Source: a bacterium (GTDB lineage Bacteria; Myxococcota_A; Bradymonadia; UBA7976; UBA1532). Taken from it: a stretch of DNA of 51,960 nt. Position numbers and translations under genes: made by a program. Below are positions 17,223 through 25,645 of the stretch, in pieces; within the stretch, counting starts at the first letter, position 1, and each line of letters starts with the position of its first letter. Location: NCBI GenBank assembly GCA_030427205.1, contig JAUHXC010000060.1:1-51960 (forward strand), given 5' to 3'. Below the pieces are notes generated by a model. The model searched no databases. It was not told where the DNA came from and worked only from the letters and a program-made list of their open reading frames with translations.

Positions 17223-17686
17223 CCGAGACCTCCGACTGGCCGACGCCCGGCGGCAACCCCCTGCCCGCCCCCGCCGACGTGCTGCCCCATCGGCCGCCGT
17301 TCCTCTTCCTCGATCGGGTGATCGCCCACGACGACACCCGGGCGATCGGCGAGCGCACCTTCCCCGCCGACGAGCCGTTCTTCGCGGGGCACTTCCCCGG
17401 CAACCCGATCGTACCCGGCGTGATCCTCGTCGAAGGGCTGGCCCAGACGCTGGCCTGGCTGGCGCTCACCAAGACCGTCGGCGGCACCGTGCTGCTCACC
17501 GGGGTCGACGGCTGCAAGATCCGCCGCCCGGTGCGCCCCGGCGAGACGGTCACCTACCGCGTCGAGGTGCAGAAGAGCCGGCGCAACATGGTCATCGCCG
17601 CCGGCGAGGTGAAGGTCGGCGACGATCGGGTGCTCACCGCGACCCTCAAGGGCTTCATCCAGCCGCCACAGACCGCGGCCGGGTGA
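17219..17686 (+). CDS. FabZ-like 3-hydroxyacyl-[ACP] dehydratase
   Basis: 155 aa. The ATG at 17219 overlaps the stop of the preceding gene (ATGA). The hotdog-fold sequence has all FabZ landmarks: LPHRPPFLFLDRV, FFAGHFPGNPIVPGVILVEG with the catalytic His and Glu, and LLTGVDGCKIRRPVRPGETV. FabZ dehydrates 3-hydroxyacyl-ACP in fatty acid synthesis. The location away from fab/lpx genes and behind a lipoprotein esterase suggests a second copy with a special acyl chain, or a hydratase; the sequence does not decide. Confidence 0.85.
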   Translation: MTETSDWPTPGGNPLPAPADVLPHRPPFLFLDRVIAHDDTRAIGERTFPADEPFFAGHFPGNPIVPGVILVEGLAQTLAWLALTKTVGGTVLLTGVDGCKIRRPVRPGETVTYRVEVQKSRRNMVIAAGEVKVGDDRVLTATLKGFIQPPQTAAG

Positions 17687-17704
17687 GATCAGGGTCATCG
17701 GGTC

Positions 17705-18442
17705 ATGAGGCCGCGCCAACCGACGTTCATCATCGAGACCGAGGTCAACGCCGCCGCCGAGCGCTGCGCCGACGCCGCCCGGGCCGCGGGCCATCGCGTC
17801 GTGCGCTGGACGCCCGGCGAGCCGCCGCCCGCCGCGCCCGATCCCATCTTCCTCGGCTCGCTCACCGGCTGCCGCGACATGCCCGGCGTCGTCGGCGCGC
17901 CCGACCGCCTGCGCATGAGCCACTGGCTGCCCGCGGTGGCCGACATCGCCCTCAACCGCGACGTGGTCTGGTCGACCGTCGCCGCCGTCGCCGCCCTCGA
18001 CCTGCCCTGGCCGCGGGCCTTTGTGCGCCCCGACTCGGCGATGAAGCCCTTCGCCGGCCGGGTGCTCGACCGCGACGCCCTCTCGCCGGCAGCGCTCGAC
18101 CACGGCTTCTACTTCGACGACCTCGACCTGCCCATCGCCCTCGCCGAAGCCCGCCCCGTCGTGCAGGAGTGGCGCTTCGTCGCCGTCGACCGCCGACTCG
18201 TCGCCCGCTCGGGCTATGCCGCCGACGGTCGACAGGCCGAAGCCCGCACGCCGCCACCCGCCGCTGTCGCGCTCGCCGAAGACGCCGCCCGCCGCGCCCC
18301 CGAGCCGAGCGTCGTGCTCGATGTCTGCGCCACCGCCGACGGCGGCTGCCACCTCGTCGAATACAACCTGCTCAGCGGCAGCGATCTCTACGGCTGCGAC
18401 GCGGCCGCGGTCATCGCGGCGCTCGCCGACCGGGTTCGCTGA
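17705..18442 (+). CDS. ATP-grasp-fold protein (DUF4343-like)
   Basis: 245 aa, 18 bp after the FabZ-like gene. It begins TFIIETEVNAAAERC and has FLGSLTGCRDMPGV in the N-terminal part. The ATP-grasp features are RAFVRPDSAMKPFAGRVLD, VVQEWRFVAVDRRLVARSGY, VVLDVCATADGGCHLVEYNL and SGSDLYGCD, where the Glu-x-Asn near the end would bind Mg-ATP. Members of this group probably ligate a carboxylate to an amine or alcohol. Substrate unknown. It is probably the last gene of the three-gene operon. Confidence 0.65.
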   Translation: MRPRQPTFIIETEVNAAAERCADAARAAGHRVVRWTPGEPPPAAPDPIFLGSLTGCRDMPGVVGAPDRLRMSHWLPAVADIALNRDVVWSTVAAVAALDLPWPRAFVRPDSAMKPFAGRVLDRDALSPAALDHGFYFDDLDLPIALAEARPVVQEWRFVAVDRRLVARSGYAADGRQAEARTPPPAAVALAEDAARRAPEPSVVLDVCATADGGCHLVEYNLLSGSDLYGCDAAAVIAALADRVR

Positions 18443-18627
18443 GAACCGGCCCGCGGGTCAACTCACGCTCACGCCGTGCCCGGCCGCTTCGGGTCCCACC
18501 ACCGGCGCCGACACCGAGATCGCCCGAAACGACGGCGGCGGCGGCCTCTAATCCCAGCTCGAGTTCGAAGCCCGGGAGGGTGTTGGCATCTGCCGTGCCA
18601 TGCGCCCGAACGCCGGGCGTAGACGAT

Positions 18628-19143
18628 TCAGGTCCGCTCGCCGGGCAGGACGACCGCCTGACCGAGGTCGTCGAGCGCGTCGACCACCTCGCCGCGCCAG
18701 GGCACCGCGTCGATCTCGTCGACGTCGAGCAGCGCCCGGCAGCGGGCGGCGACCGCGGTCTCTCCGCGGCGGCGGGCGTCGCTCTCGGCCTGCTCGAGCC
18801 CGCGCCACAGCAGCACCACCGCCAGCAGATCGCGGATACGGGTCTCGAACAGGTCGAGCGCCGCGGCCGAGCGCAGGTCGCCCAACGCCTCGCCGAGCGC
18901 TTGTAGATCGAGATCCATGGCGCGCGGCGCGTGACCGGCGACGGCGTCCTTGAGCAGGTCGAGCCCATGGACGGCCGCCGCGCGCCTGCGACCATCGGGC
19001 AGCAGGCTCATCAGGCGGTCTTCGGCGGCGGTGGCCAGCAGCAAGAGGCCGCGTCCCTGGGCCGCCGACAGCTCGAGGTGGATCAGTCCGGGCATCGCGG
19101 CCTCCGATCGGGCCTCCGTGGCCCGCAGTACATCTTGCTCCAT
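18628..19143 (-). CDS. Hypothetical helical protein, divergent from XRE regulator
   Basis: 171 aa starting at MEQDVLRATEARSEA (ATG 19143). It is mostly alpha-helical with Leu/Ala-rich stretches (GRGLLLLATAAEDRLMSLLP, DLFETRIRDLLAVVLLWRGL), soluble and without known motifs. It shares its promoter region with the small XRE regulator on the other strand, and the inverted repeat at 19147-19172 begins four bases upstream of its start codon. It may be a partner of that regulator. Confidence 0.55.
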   Translation of the reverse strand: MEQDVLRATEARSEAAMPGLIHLELSAAQGRGLLLLATAAEDRLMSLLPDGRRRAAAVHGLDLLKDAVAGHAPRAMDLDLQALGEALGDLRSAAALDLFETRIRDLLAVVLLWRGLEQAESDARRRGETAVAARCRALLDVDEIDAVPWRGEVVDALDDLGQAVVLPGERT

Positions 19144-19146
19144 GAT

Positions 19147-19172
19147 TACCACTCGGATCAAACCAAGTGGTA
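19147..19172. promoter_or_regulatory. Inverted repeat, candidate operator of divergent pair
   Basis: TACCACT (19147-19153) and AGTGGTA (19166-19172) form a perfect 7-bp inverted repeat whose arm starts are 19 bp apart, about two helical turns, as expected for a dimeric HTH repressor. It lies directly upstream of the 171-aa gene and before the XRE gene. This stretch is less GC-rich than its surroundings. Confidence 0.5.
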
Positions 19173-19218
19173 CAGGGTGGGCTGGCGTAGACCACAGGGG
19201 CGACGTCAAACTGCGCCC

Positions 19219-19485
19219 GTGGTGGTCGATGACGATGAGCTGGCGCGGCGGCTGGACGCCGAGGTCAAGCGAGTGGCGGCGAACGTTCGGCGTCTGCTCG
19301 ACGAGCAGGGACTGTCGATTCGCAAGCTCAACCAGCGAGCCGATCTGAACCCCAGTACGACGTTCGATTTGCTTGCCGGCCGGACTGCGCCGAACCTCAA
19401 GACGATGCTCCAGATCGCGATGGCTCTGGGCGTTGAGGTCCGCGACTTGCTCAGGCCGTTGCCCGACGCCGAAACGCCCGCGTAA
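19219..19485 (+). CDS. Small XRE-type HTH regulator
   Basis: About 88 aa. The core AANVRRLLDEQGLSIRKLNQ/RADLNPSTTFDLLAGRTAPN/LKTMLQIAMALGVEVRDLL is a full XRE/Cro helix-turn-helix domain with the usual helix-2/turn/helix-3 and C-terminal helix. The start is uncertain: GTG at 19219 is used here, GTG at 19177 is possible, and neither has a strong Shine-Dalgarno. It lies 46 bp before the first TIR-NACHT gene in the same direction, so it may regulate the conflict island. Confidence 0.7.
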   Translation: MVVDDDELARRLDAEVKRVAANVRRLLDEQGLSIRKLNQRADLNPSTTFDLLAGRTAPNLKTMLQIAMALGVEVRDLLRPLPDAETPA

Positions 19486-19519
19486 GCGGCCACGCCTTCC
19501 CGCCGGGCGCCCCCCGCGC

Positions 19520-19525
19520 TACGGT
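19520..19525 (+). promoter_or_regulatory. -10-like box of TIR-NACHT gene A
   Basis: TACGGT lies six bases before the ATG at 19532, within the block CCGCGCTACGGT that is repeated at gene B. No Shine-Dalgarno is present between it and the ATG, which suggests a leaderless transcript. Confidence 0.4.
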
Positions 19526-19531
19526 GCCGGC

Positions 19532-22357
19532 ATGGCCGGCACCGACGCTCCGCAGACCATCTTCATCGCCCACGACCGCCGCGACGCCGCCCTCGCCCGT
19601 GCGCTGGCCGAGGCGATCACCGCGGTCGGCGGCACGCCGTGGCTCGACGCCATCGACCTGCAGCCGGGCGACGTCAGAGCCGACGGCATCCTCGAAGGCC
19701 TGCGCGGGGCCGGGCTGGTGGCGGTCCTCATCACCCGATCCTGGACCGACGGCAAAGGCTGGTACGCCCCCGAGCAGGTCGACCGGGCCATCGACCATAT
19801 GCGCCGCTTCGGCGGCGGCCGGGTCGTGCCGCTGCTCTACGGCGGCGTCTCCGACGACGCGTTGCCCTATGGCCTCTTCCGGGTGCAGCCGCTGCCCGTG
19901 CCTCCCGACGGCTGGCGCGACGCGGCCGCGACGCTCGCCCGGCTGGTGGGCCAGCGCGAGGTCGTCATCGAGGCCGCGCCGAACGCCGTGCCGCCCGAGC
20001 ACATCGAGCCTCTGCGCCGCTGGCTCACCGACATCGCCTCACGCTTCGACGACGTGCCCTCGCTGCTGCCGGGCGGGCCGGCGCGGCGCCTGTCGACGCT
20101 GTACGTCCGGCTCGATCAGCGGGCGATCGACGCCGCCGAGCGCCATCGGCTCTCCCAGGAGCGCATCGCGTCGGGCGCGCAGACCCTCGACGCGCTGATC
20201 CGCCGGGCGCCGGGCAAGCGCTGGACGCTGCAGGGCGACCCCGGCGCGGGCAAGACGACCTACCTGCGCCACCTCGCGATGGATCGCGCCGAAGAGGCGC
20301 TGACCGAGCTGGACGCGGGCGGGCTGGGCCCGGCGCGGATCCCCATCTTCGCGCCGCTGGCCGTGCTCGATCTCGACGATACCCGACCCATCGACGTGGC
20401 GGTCGCCGACCATCGGGCCCACGCCGCTCTGCCCGCCGACAAAGACGCGCTGATGGCGGCGCTGAGCTGGGCCGTCGCCGCGGGCCGGGCGCTGCTGCTG
20501 CTCGACGGCTTCGACGAGATCCGCCCCGCGTCGGTGGAGGCGGTGCGCCAGCGCATCGTGAGCGTCGCCGGCGCCAGCGGAGACAGCACGGTCGTCGTCA
20601 GCAGCCGCCGCTTCGGCTACGAGCGGCCGAACGACGCGTTCATCGAGCTCGAGCTGCTGCCGCTGGACCGCGCGCGCAAAGCCACCCTCCTGAAGCACTG
20701 GGGCATGCCCGCAGCGCGCATCGCCGAGGTCATGGCCCAGCTCGCCGCCCGCCCGGCGCTGGAGGACATGGCGGGCAACCCGTTCGTCCTGACGCTGATG
20801 GCGCTGTTGGCGCTGGAGACCCCGACCGACCAGCGCGTCTCGCTGCCGACCCGGCGGGTCGCGCTGTATCAGCGGGTGCTCGATCTGCTGATCGCCGGGC
20901 GCCTCAACGCGCAGGCGATCGGCTCCGCGGCGGGGCGGACCGGGCGGGTGCAGCTGGCCGATGTCGACACCGCGATCCTGCGCGAAGGGCTGGCCGAGCT
21001 GGCGCTCTCGCTGCTGCAAGACCACGCGGGCCCGTGGCGGCGGGACGAGCTGGAGGCCCACCAGAGCCGCGTTCGGCCCCTGGCGAAGCTCATGGGTCGG
21101 GTCGAGTGCCTCTCTGATGCCCTGGCGGCCGATACGGGCCTCCTGGTGGCCATGGACGGGGCCCGTCAGACCTGGAGATGGCGCCATCGCTCGCTGTTGG
21201 AGTGTCTGGCGGCCGAGGCCATCGACGGGCGCGGGCCGAAGGGGCCGCAGTCGTTCGCGGTCCGGCTGGCCGGCGGCAGGTGGTACAAGCCGTGGACCTG
21301 GGGCGAGAAGGCCGAGGTGGGGCGTTGGGCCGAAGTCTACTGTCATCTCGCGGGCATGCGTCAGAGCGCCGAGGCAGCGGTCGCGTTCCTCGACGCGATC
21401 CGGCCGCACCACCCGGAGTTGGCGGTGAGGGCGCTGCTCGGACTTGACGAGCTTCCGATCGATCGCCTCTTCATCGAACTGGGCGAGAGCGAGCCGCTGG
21501 CGGTGGTCCGTCGATTGGTGACCGTCGTCGACATCCGCGATGAGCGGGTCCGCATTCTGCTGCGGATCGTGCGCGACGATGGGGCCGCAGACGCGCTGCG
21601 CCAGCTCGCGGCGGCGGCTTTGTTGGCCGAGGACGCCGTGCATGGGCTGAAGACTGTGGTCGCCGATCCAGCGATGGCGCGCCGCCTCGGGGTGCCGGCC
21701 GAGCCATGGGTCCGGGTGCCCGCCGGTGAGTTCATGATGGGCGACTGCCAGGAGCCGCAACGGCGACATTGGGTACGAGGCTTCGAGATGGGCGCAACGC
21801 CTGTAACCCAAGCGCTCTACGCAATCGTCACCGGTGAGAACCCCTCGCACTACGACGTTGATTGGCGGCGCCCTGTCGAGACGGTAAGTTGGGGCGATGC
21901 AGTACATTTCTGCGAAGCACTCGCAGCCGTGCAAGAGAGAGACGTACGCCTGCCGACAGAGGCCGAGTGGGAGTATGCCTGTCGGGCGGGTACCGTGACG
22001 GGGTTCTGGTCAGGTGACTACGAGTCCGCTCTGGATGCTGTCGGCTGGTACCATCGGAACAGCCATTGTACTCAGAACGTCCTGCTAAAACCCGCCAATC
22101 CATGGGGAATATATGACCTGCATGGTAACGTCTGGGAGTGGTGCCTAGACTCGCCTGACCGCCACTGGCTGTCTCCGGTTGGCGCTCTTCAGGCTCCCCT
22201 GGTCAACCCGACCTTTGGCCCCGAACGCGTCCTGCGCGGGGGCTCGTGGTATTCGCCACCCCATGGATGCCGCTCGGCGTCCCGAAACGGCAGGCCTGCC
22301 AAGTACAAGGGCCACGCCGTCGGATTTCGACTTGTCCGTGTTTCCGCATTGGAGTAG
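19532..22357 (+). CDS. Gene A: TIR-NACHT-FGE/C-type-lectin-fold protein
   Basis: 941 aa. Residues ~8-140 are a TIR domain (QTIFIAHDRRDAALARALAE; WLDAIDLQPGD; candidate NADase Glu in GWYAPEQVDRAI). Residues ~230-390 are a NACHT/STAND NTPase: P-loop LQGDPGAGKTT, Walker B LLLLDGFDEIRP, sensor VVSSRRFGY, then PALEDMAGNPFVLTLMALLA. Residues ~725-941 are an FGE-sulfatase/SUMF1-like domain (VPAGEFMMGD, RLPTEAEWEYACRAG, HGNVWEWCLD, LRGGSWYS, VGFRLVRVSALE), used as a ligand-binding C-type-lectin fold. Such STAND proteins sense a signal at the C-terminus, oligomerise and activate the TIR effector, often in phage defence. Its last ~600 bp are clearly more AT-rich and its C-terminus lacks the DNA block shared by B, C and D. 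Confidence 0.85.
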   Translation: MAGTDAPQTIFIAHDRRDAALARALAEAITAVGGTPWLDAIDLQPGDVRADGILEGLRGAGLVAVLITRSWTDGKGWYAPEQVDRAIDHMRRFGGGRVVPLLYGGVSDDALPYGLFRVQPLPVPPDGWRDAAATLARLVGQREVVIEAAPNAVPPEHIEPLRRWLTDIASRFDDVPSLLPGGPARRLSTLYVRLDQRAIDAAERHRLSQERIASGAQTLDALIRRAPGKRWTLQGDPGAGKTTYLRHLAMDRAEEALTELDAGGLGPARIPIFAPLAVLDLDDTRPIDVAVADHRAHAALPADKDALMAALSWAVAAGRALLLLDGFDEIRPASVEAVRQRIVSVAGASGDSTVVVSSRRFGYERPNDAFIELELLPLDRARKATLLKHWGMPAARIAEVMAQLAARPALEDMAGNPFVLTLMALLALETPTDQRVSLPTRRVALYQRVLDLLIAGRLNAQAIGSAAGRTGRVQLADVDTAILREGLAELALSLLQDHAGPWRRDELEAHQSRVRPLAKLMGRVECLSDALAADTGLLVAMDGARQTWRWRHRSLLECLAAEAIDGRGPKGPQSFAVRLAGGRWYKPWTWGEKAEVGRWAEVYCHLAGMRQSAEAAVAFLDAIRPHHPELAVRALLGLDELPIDRLFIELGESEPLAVVRRLVTVVDIRDERVRILLRIVRDDGAADALRQLAAAALLAEDAVHGLKTVVADPAMARRLGVPAEPWVRVPAGEFMMGDCQEPQRRHWVRGFEMGATPVTQALYAIVTGENPSHYDVDWRRPVETVSWGDAVHFCEALAAVQERDVRLPTEAEWEYACRAGTVTGFWSGDYESALDAVGWYHRNSHCTQNVLLKPANPWGIYDLHGNVWEWCLDSPDRHWLSPVGALQAPLVNPTFGPERVLRGGSWYSPPHGCRSASRNGRPAKYKGHAVGFRLVRVSALE

Positions 22358-22544
22358 GCCGTTGTCACAAATACTGTAGTGAGTCGGCTTATCCGATCGG
22401 CAGCATACCTATGGCCACCGGGTCCAGCCTCGTTGCTTCCGACACGCTTCCGCTGCCTTCCGACCACGGAACCACCAAACGATCCCCGTGGCGGTGAAAC
22501 ACCCCCGTAATCGCCCACCGCTTCACCCCCGCCGCCCACCGCGC

Positions 22545-22550
22545 TACGGT
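22545..22550 (+). promoter_or_regulatory. -10-like box of TIR-NACHT gene B
   Basis: TACGGT again lies exactly six bases before the ATG (22557), with the same preceding CCGCGC as at gene A. A possible upstream promoter is the AT-rich stretch at 22360-22400 (TTGTCA ... TATCCGAT). Confidence 0.4.
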
Positions 22551-22556
22551 CCCTCC

Positions 22557-25487
22557 ATGGCCCACCTCGCCGCCCGCTCCATCTTCATCGCCCACGACCG
22601 CCGCGACGCCGCCCACGCCCGCGCCCTCGCCGACGCCATCACCGCGGCCGGCGGCGCCCCCTGGCTCGACGCCACCCACCTCGACTACGGCGATCCCATC
22701 GGCGAAGGCATCATCGCCGGCCTGCGCGGCGCCACGCTCGTCGCCGCGCTGATCACCCGCGCCCCCGACCGCCAAAGCTGGTGCCTGCCCGAAGAGGTCG
22801 CCCGCGCCATCGACCGCCTGCGCGAGACCGGGCTGGGCCGCGTCGTGCCCGTGCTCTACGACGCCGCGCCGCCCGACGCGCTGCCCTACGGCCTCTACCG
22901 CCTCAAGGCCCTGCCCGTCGCCCGCGACACCTGGGCCGCCGCCGCCGCCGAGCTCGTCCGCGTCGCCGGCGGCGCCCCGCGCCCGATCGACGAGCCACCG
23001 CCCACCGACGTGCCCCGCGCGCACGTCGCCGCCCTCACCGCGTGGCTCGACGACGTCGCCCACCGCTTCGACGACGTGCCCGGACTGACGCCCACCGCCA
23101 GCGGCCGCTGCCTCTCGACGCTCTTCGTGCGCCTCGACCAGCGCGCCCTCGACGGCGGCGGCCGCGAGGCGCTGATGGGCCGCGGCCTGCGCGGCCCCGG
23201 CCGCCCGCTCGACGACCTCTTGCGGGCCGACCCCAAAGGCCGCTGGACGCTGCAGGGCGACCCGGGCGCCGGCAAGACGACCCAGCTGCGCCACCTGGCC
23301 ATGGACCGCGCCCGCGAAGCCCTCGCCGAGTTGGAGTCCGGCCGCCTGGGCCCGGCCCGCGTCCCGATCTTCGCCGCGCTGTCGGTGCTCGACCTGCGCC
23401 TGAGCGCGCGGCCCGACGCCGACGCGGTCACCGTCGCCGTCGAAGACCACGCCGCCCGCGCGCTGACCCGCCACCCGGCCGCCGCGCTGGAGGCCGCGCT
23501 GCGCTGGGCGATCACCGCCGGCAAGGCGCTGGTGCTGCTCGACGGCTTCGACGAGGTGCGCCCCGAGTCGGTGGCGGCGGTGCGGGCCCACATCGCGCTC
23601 ATCGAGCGCCGCTGCGCCGAGACCTGCCTCGTCGTCACCAGCCGCCGCTTCGGCTACGTCAGCCCCAACGACCAGTTCGGCGAGCTGGAGATCCTGCCGC
23701 TCTCGCCCACGCGCCAGCGCGAGCTGCTGGCCCATTGGGATCTGCCCGCCGCGCGCGTCGACGGCATCATGGCCCAGGTCGCCGGCCGCCCGGCGCTGCA
23801 GGAGATGGCGGGCAACCCGTTCGTACTGACGCTGATGGCGCTGCTGGCCCGCGAGAGCGACGCGCCGCTGCCGACGCGGCGGGTGGCGCTGTACCGCGCG
23901 GTGCTCGGGCTGCTGGTGCGCGGTCGGCTCGGCGGCGCGCCCGGACCCGCGCGCACGGGCCTCGGCCCGGACGACCTGCGTATCGCGCTGGGCGAGCTGG
24001 CGCTGGCCTTGCTGCAAGACCACGCCGGGCCGTGGACCGCCGACGAGCTGGATCATCACCTGCGCGGGCTGCCGGCGACCGGCCCGCTGTTCGAGTCGCT
24101 GGACGACGTGCCGCTGGCCCTCGAAGCCGATACGGGCCTGCTCGTGGCGCTCGACCGCCGCTTCGACCGGCGGCGGACGGGCTGGCGGTTCCTGCATCGG
24201 TCGTTGATGGAGTGCCTGGCCGCCGAGGCACTGCACCGGCGGGGCGACGCGGCGGCGCGCAAGTTCGCGGTGCGGCTGGCCGGCGGCAAGTGGTACGCGC
24301 CGTGGACCTGGGGCCGCGACGAGCAGGTGGGGCGCTGGGCCGAGGTGTACTGCCATCTGGCGGCGATGATGCGCGAGCCGCAGGTGTTCTTGCGCGGCAT
24401 CGCCGAGGTGCACCCGCGGCTGGCGATGCGGGCGCTGATGAGCCTCGACGCGGTGCCGGTGGCCGATCTGCTCGGCGACGAGATCGACCTGCGCGCGGCC
24501 GATCTGGCCCTCGTGCGGCTGCTGATCGAGGCGGTGCCCGACCGGGCGGCGCTGGCCCGGGCGTTCGTGCGGCTGGCCGAGGCCAACCGGCAGAATGGCG
24601 AGGCGCTGGCGCTGATCGCGGCGGGGCTGGTGGCGATCGGGCGCGAGGATACGCTGCCGGCGGTGGCGCGGGCGGTGGGCGGATGGGCGCGACTCGGCGT
24701 GCCGCAGGCGGCGTGGGCCGAGATTCCGGCCGGCGAGTACGTGATGGGCAGCCCCGACGATGAGGAGTGGCGGTTCGACTGGGAGGGGCCGCAGCGCCGC
24801 GTGCGGCTCGACGGCTTCGAGATGGGCACGACGCCGGTGACCCAGGCGCTGTACGCGGTGGTCACCGGGCGCAACCCAAGCCGCTTCACCGGCGATGGTC
24901 GGCGCCCGGTCGAGCAGGTGAGCTGGGACGACGCCGTGGCCTTCTGCGCGGCGCTCGGCGTGCTGCAGGAGCGCCATGTGCGACTGCCGACGGAGGCCGA
25001 GTGGGAGTACGCCTGCCGCGCGGGAACCACGACCGCGACCTACGCCGGCCCGCTGCGCATTCTGGGCGCGAACAACGCGCCGGCGCTGGATGCCATCGCG
25101 TGGTACGGCGGCAACAGCGGCAGCGAGCACCCCGAGGCGTACGACGCGTCGAGTCTGGTAGAGCCGCAGTACGCCCACAAGCGGGCGGCGAGCCAGCGCG
25201 TCGGGCAGAAGCGGCCCAACGGCTGGGGGCTCTACGACATGCTGGGCAACGTCTGGGAGTGGTGCCAGGACGAAGTTCACGTGGTCGAGGCTCCCGCGCC
25301 GGGCGAGGCCCCGCTGGTCCCGCCGGCCGGCCCCGCCGCGGGCTCCGACCGTGTCATCCGTGGGGGCGCGTGGGACTCGGACGCCCGCTGGTGCCGCTCG
25401 GCGTTCCGCAACTGGGGCGCGCCCGGGGGCCGGGACGTCGGCCTCGGCTTCCGTCTCGTGCGCGCCCCCCGAGCACCTCGGCCATAG
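22557..25487 (+). CDS. Gene B: TIR-NACHT-FGE protein with DGR-like variable end
   Basis: 976 aa, a paralogue of gene A over the whole TIR and NACHT part, 199 bp downstream. TIR: SIFIAHDRRDAAHARALADA, candidate catalytic Glu in SWCLPEEVARAI. NACHT (P-loop at ~residue 234): LQGDPGAGKTTQLRHLAMD, Walker B VLLDGFDEVRPES, VTSRRFGY. FGE/C-type-lectin domain from ~720: IPAGEYVMGSPDDEE, MGTTPVTQALYAVVTGRNPS, RLPTEAEWEYACRAGT, LGNVWEWCQD, and the end VIRGGAWDSDARWCRSAF ... LGFRLVRAPRAPRP. The last ~120 bp of the gene are almost identical to those of genes C and D except at defined codons. GC content is high throughout, unlike gene A. Likely role: abortive-infection-type sensor/effector. Confidence 0.88.
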   Translation: MAHLAARSIFIAHDRRDAAHARALADAITAAGGAPWLDATHLDYGDPIGEGIIAGLRGATLVAALITRAPDRQSWCLPEEVARAIDRLRETGLGRVVPVLYDAAPPDALPYGLYRLKALPVARDTWAAAAAELVRVAGGAPRPIDEPPPTDVPRAHVAALTAWLDDVAHRFDDVPGLTPTASGRCLSTLFVRLDQRALDGGGREALMGRGLRGPGRPLDDLLRADPKGRWTLQGDPGAGKTTQLRHLAMDRAREALAELESGRLGPARVPIFAALSVLDLRLSARPDADAVTVAVEDHAARALTRHPAAALEAALRWAITAGKALVLLDGFDEVRPESVAAVRAHIALIERRCAETCLVVTSRRFGYVSPNDQFGELEILPLSPTRQRELLAHWDLPAARVDGIMAQVAGRPALQEMAGNPFVLTLMALLARESDAPLPTRRVALYRAVLGLLVRGRLGGAPGPARTGLGPDDLRIALGELALALLQDHAGPWTADELDHHLRGLPATGPLFESLDDVPLALEADTGLLVALDRRFDRRRTGWRFLHRSLMECLAAEALHRRGDAAARKFAVRLAGGKWYAPWTWGRDEQVGRWAEVYCHLAAMMREPQVFLRGIAEVHPRLAMRALMSLDAVPVADLLGDEIDLRAADLALVRLLIEAVPDRAALARAFVRLAEANRQNGEALALIAAGLVAIGREDTLPAVARAVGGWARLGVPQAAWAEIPAGEYVMGSPDDEEWRFDWEGPQRRVRLDGFEMGTTPVTQALYAVVTGRNPSRFTGDGRRPVEQVSWDDAVAFCAALGVLQERHVRLPTEAEWEYACRAGTTTATYAGPLRILGANNAPALDAIAWYGGNSGSEHPEAYDASSLVEPQYAHKRAASQRVGQKRPNGWGLYDMLGNVWEWCQDEVHVVEAPAPGEAPLVPPAGPAAGSDRVIRGGAWDSDARWCRSAFRNWGAPGGRDVGLGFRLVRAPRAPRP
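25350..25470 (+). repeat. Variable repeat (VR) candidate in gene B
   Basis: A block of about 120 bp at the 3' end of gene B is shared with gene C (29387-29507) and gene D (31597-31717, minus); its last third is also at 30388-30446. Constant bases include the start CGTGTCATCCG, the middle CGCTCGGCG and the end CTCGGCTTCCG. Differences fall mainly in codons that keep a third-position C (GAC/TAC, GAC/GTC/TTC, TTC/TAC/GTC, AAC/AGC/GCC). This is the pattern of DGR variable repeats. Confidence 0.65.
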
Positions 25488-25610
25488 GCCATAGATACGG
25501 TAAGAAAATGGCACCCGCGGCCGGCGCCATACCCGCCGCTTCCAACCGCGGCTTCCGCCACTTCCGCCCGGCTTCCGCCACCTTCCGCCCGCGGCACCCG
25601 AACCCCGCCT
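25471..25610 (+). repeat. Shared 3' element after gene B
   Basis: From CTCGTGCGCGCCCCCCGAGC across the stop codon into the intergenic region, the sequence matches that after genes C and D: GGCCATAGGCCATAGAT, GAGAAAA/AAGAAAA, GGCACCCGCGGCCGGCG, then CTTCCG-rich DNA. Most of this is non-coding, so its conservation must be at DNA or RNA level. It is in the place of the initiation-of-mutagenic-homing site and flanking hairpin of a DGR target. This covers most of the gap between genes B and C. Confidence 0.6.
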
Positions 25611-25632
25611 CGCGCCGCGCCCGCCCGTGCCC

Positions 25633-25638
25633 TACAAT
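25633..25638 (+). promoter_or_regulatory. -10-like box of gene C
   Basis: TACAAT is seven bases before the ATG at 25646, a near-consensus -10 without room for a Shine-Dalgarno. Third case of the leaderless arrangement in this island. Confidence 0.45.
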
Positions 25639-25645
25639 CCGCCCG

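Noticed and set aside
19532..22357. A fourth variable repeat at the end of gene A
   Set aside because: The protein end (RGGSWYS...VGFRLVR) is homologous, but the DNA is too diverged, with many third-position changes, and the 3' element is absent. It shows ordinary divergence, not adenine-directed change.
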